Shown one piece after another: positions 61,171-64,000 of a DNA stretch of 64,000 nucleotides. The translations under genes and the position numbers were made by a program. Numbering within the stretch: position 1 is the first letter of the stretch; each line of letters opens with the position of its first letter. The notes under the pieces are model-generated. The model was not told the origin of the DNA. It did no database searches and saw only the letters and a list, made by a program, of their open reading frames with translations. The stretch spans positions 5,096,972 through 5,160,971 of the forward strand of contig JAQFVV010006199.1 of assembly GCA_028023455.1 (NCBI GenBank). The letters run 5' to 3'. This DNA comes from Epiperipatus broadwayi (taxonomy: Eukaryota > Onychophora > Udeonychophora > Euonychophora > Peripatidae).

Positions 61171-61934
61171 TAATAGTAATATCATAGAAATGGAACCATA
61201 AACACTTAGATTCATGAATATTATATTTGAACTGATCTATAGCTCACTTGATGATGGGAATATTCCAATATATGATTGCAGTTGTTATTAAAATATCTTA
61301 AACAGATGAATTAAAGATGTTCAAATCCTCAGAATAACTGAATCATTTTTCTTCCTCGTTCAATATTATTCATGGGATTTTGTTGCTAAAACACCTATCT
61401 CTCTTTTTCTTTATGTCTTCAACCGATTAAGAATCTTTATGAAATCATTCCAAGATTTGTAAACCATTTTAATGATCACCACAGATTCATCATAAACTAA
61501 TTTTAAAATTTAATGTATTTTTTAGCCCGTTTTTGAAGTTCAAAACAAAAGTTTATTTTAATGCATTGTTTGAAATCCAAAATTTATGTCTCATTAAAAG
61601 TAATCTTCCAACAGATGCGTTGACATATGAAAAAAAAAAGTTAGTATTGTTTTAAGTAATGCTGAGGCAAAATTTCAAAAAAGTTACCTACCACAAATTG
61701 TAAAAAGTAAAATGTTATTTCACAAAGTTATATAAAAAATAGAATCACATAATACTACAGCCTCTGAAGTTAGCAATATTTTAAATAATGTTATTTTACA
61801 TTATAAGGCAAGATTTCAATGAAAATTCCCCACTCGAAATTATAAAAAAAATATCTATAAAAAAATCCAGTCCAGGTATTTAAAAAAATGTAAAGAAACT
61901 TTGATGTTTTATAAGATATGTTTTCGATATATTG
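61171..61934. other. Non-coding AT-rich stretch
   Basis: No gene or repeat recognised. Confidence 0.35.
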
Positions 61935-62521
61935 AAGATTGTAATCTTATGGAAGTAAATTAATCTTTACACATGCACTATTAGATTAAATGTACATGCA
62001 CTCATGCATGAATAAGTGGTTTAAAAGCATAAGTGCAATACTTATGCTAATTTTAATGCCGGTGCTTAAATCAAGATTTGAACTTATTATGAGCCTAATA
62101 TTTAAACTGATAAACGATTTATACAAATTTAGTTTATATCTCACAGGAAAGAGAAAGTTTCTCATTTTTAAGTATCTGTAATTTTGAATTATATTAGTTT
62201 GAATATATGTAAATAAATAATTTAGTGAGATATATAATTATAATTTTGTGAAGTAAATTAATCTTCTCATGTGCATTATTAGGTTAAATTTACATGCACT
62301 TATCTGTCAATAAATGTTTTATAAGCATAAGTGTATATTCATGCTTAGATTTTATTTTTATATAAACCAACACTTATTGACACTGCTTATAGTTTTAAAA
62401 TACTTATTGGCAGGTAAATGCACTATTTATGCTTTTAAAACACTTATTGATAGGTAAATGCAAGTAAAATTAATCTTACAGCACATGTATGAAGATTAAT
62501 GTACTTCCACAAGATTACAGT
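61935..62521. repeat. Fold-back element, family 5 (~590 bp)
   Basis: Outer inverted repeats: attgtaatcttatggaagta (61938) with tacttccacaagattacag (62502). A module (gaagtaaattaatctt, then a gcactattagattaaatg-like stretch, then a tgtttaaaagcataagtg-like stretch) occurs at 61951-62040 and again directly at 62250-62335, then inverted at 62370-62510. The order is A-B-A-A', a one-sided version of the architecture in families 1 and 3. The 63-codon frame at 61990-62181 lies inside and is chance-level. Confidence 0.75.
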
Positions 62522-62577
62522 TATGTACATCACTACATTATTTATTTACTATATTTGTATCAAAACGTTCCTCTCAC

Positions 62578-64000
62578 GAGCTGGAACCACAAAAGTTTCA
62601 AACAGTCGGGAGATTTGGTCGGGCGTGGTTGACCCCCCAACCCAGATCAAACACTAATGGACAACATAACAAGATGGACGAGAATAATCTTAATCAGCTT
62701 AGAAACGGAGAAACAAAAGACTCATGGACTAAACATCTATATAAACAACAAACACTAAAGACATTCAAAGATAAAATCTAAATAATTAGTTAATAGGGGT
62801 TTTACTAATGAAATAGCTATGGGAAATTAGTGAATTGGATTGATTTAATAGGAAGAAACTGATATATGATGAATTAAAATATATTTATTGAATGTTGTTG
62901 GAAATGCGGGATTTTATTTATAAAGTAACATTACTCTAGGCCATTTAAACAATAATTGATCGTTGGTATTATTTAATTGCTCCAATATTATTTAATGGAA
63001 ACAAATACCCTACTATATAACTAATCCTACATTAACTTTTATTAGTTATGCCCTTTCATCATCAGTTCGTGTGGCTATTGTATGTGAAATCTAACAAAGT
63101 CTGGAGTGGAACTAATAATACATCTGACTATAATAATTTTATATATCAACTATGGGATAAAGTCCCAGATAGTTAAGATCGAAGGGTTTTCAAGAATGTT
63201 GGTTCAATGCGAAGATTGATATTAGGAGGAAAGAGTTGGTATAATGATTTTACTAATATGCTAGGCAAAGAAAGTATAATAATAAAGTGGTCTGGGATGG
63301 AAGAATAGTTTTGGGGTTTTTGTGACAAACAATGGTTTACCCAATAAGGGCATCATGTGTAATGGGGAACTTTATTTGGTTCAGAGGCGGGGGATATAAT
63401 CTGGCATAGTCAGCTCACTATAAGAGTAGATGTGTGGTGGTGGTCCATCTTATATATATACAAAAAGAACAACAGAGAAAATATTAATAAATCCCACATC
63501 CGAGGAAGGATATTATAAATTAAAGATCATATATTAAATGAACACTAGATCATCAGTTGATCAAAAGAGAACTCTTCTGTAGATGAGAAAACGATATGTA
63601 CTGACAGGAATATATAGCTACAAACTTTTTCCGTCAATCTCTTTAGTTATCTATAACTACTAAACTTTTAAAAGGAGGAAAAGTATATTTAATAAGGGCT
63701 CGTACTTTCTAAAAATATACTTATGATTGCTCAGGCTAGTTTAATCTTTAGTAACATAATAAATAAAGGTTGAAAAGACATTTATATTTATATTAATTAA
63801 TTTACTAAATGACAAAAATATGAATTTGGGTTTGAAACAGAAAAATGCGTATATATAATAATATGGATATTTTAAATTCATATCTTTAAAAACATTTAAT
63901 AATTAAATGAGGTTGAAAATAGGAACTAATAATAAATGAAATAAGAAAAAAAAAAATATAATTGAGTGATTAAATTATATAGAAAAATTAATTAACAGAA
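62578..64000 (+). repeat. Dispersed repeat, copy 2 (runs off the window)
   Basis: It follows 11740-13330 in the same orientation and order. Compared with copy 1 it is about 12-15 percent shorter between anchors because of scattered 1-3 base losses, many at GC or GCT words of copy 1 (gct becomes gt, gcc becomes gc or g). No open frame. The right end lies beyond the window. Confidence 0.7.

Overview
The window looks like animal nuclear DNA: very A+T-rich (about three quarters by eye), without operons or long open frames, and full of microsatellites, fold-back repeats and dead transposons. No host gene, exon set or classical RNA gene could be recognised. At this composition a stop is expected about every 11 codons, so open frames up to roughly 100 codons arise by chance in 64 kb (hand estimate). 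Only the retroelement frames below rise clearly above that. The species cannot be named. An RTE-clade LINE, a Penelope-like element (PLE), a Ty3/gypsy-type Gag and protease, and piggyBac-like TTAA elements together fit many invertebrates. The tandem motifs I associate with squid and octopus DNA are absent.

Layout. 1-9 kb: AT-rich DNA with a ~70-bp tandem array (130-345), one piggyBac-like end (1478), a 0.65-kb almost pure A/T block (1.53-2.19 kb) and a ~60-bp minisatellite (3.25-3.62 kb). 9-24.5 kb: the densest zone, with long inverted repeats (hairpins) at 9.18-9.36, 10.74-11.57, 15.55-15.98, 16.97-17.17, 18.86-19.69, 20.88-21.81 and 24.20-24.32 kb, the first copy of a >1.4-kb dispersed repeat (11.7-13.3 kb), two short tandem duplications and a 744-bp piggyBac-like element (22.61-23.36 kb). 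27.5-33.3 kb: a broken minus-strand gypsy-type element (gag remnant 31.5-33.3, protease 27.55-28.05) split by a nearly full-length minus-strand RTE LINE (28.25-31.34 kb). 34-46 kb: mostly featureless, with a tRNA-like sequence (34.02 kb), an AAT/ATT array (39.3 kb) and a hairpin with a hammerhead-ribozyme-like core in its loop (45.69-46.01 kb). 47.9-52.45 kb: a minus-strand PLE with RT and GIY-YIG endonuclease remnants, bounded by a direct repeat like the partial tandem copies (pLTRs) of that class, and interrupted by a second copy of the piggyBac-like element, by a 430-bp element with direct terminal repeats, and probably by a third segment. 52.5-64 kb: a ~120-bp degenerate tandem repeat, microsatellites, a second tRNA-like sequence (57.85 kb), another fold-back element (61.94-62.52 kb) and the second copy of the dispersed repeat (62.58-64.0 kb).

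The coding parts are retroelement machinery (endonuclease, reverse transcriptase, Gag, protease), and all are interrupted by stops, frameshifts or insertions. The least explained pattern is the fold-back zone: at least three unrelated sequence families share one design, in which a short module sits both at the outer end and next to the centre of a long hairpin.
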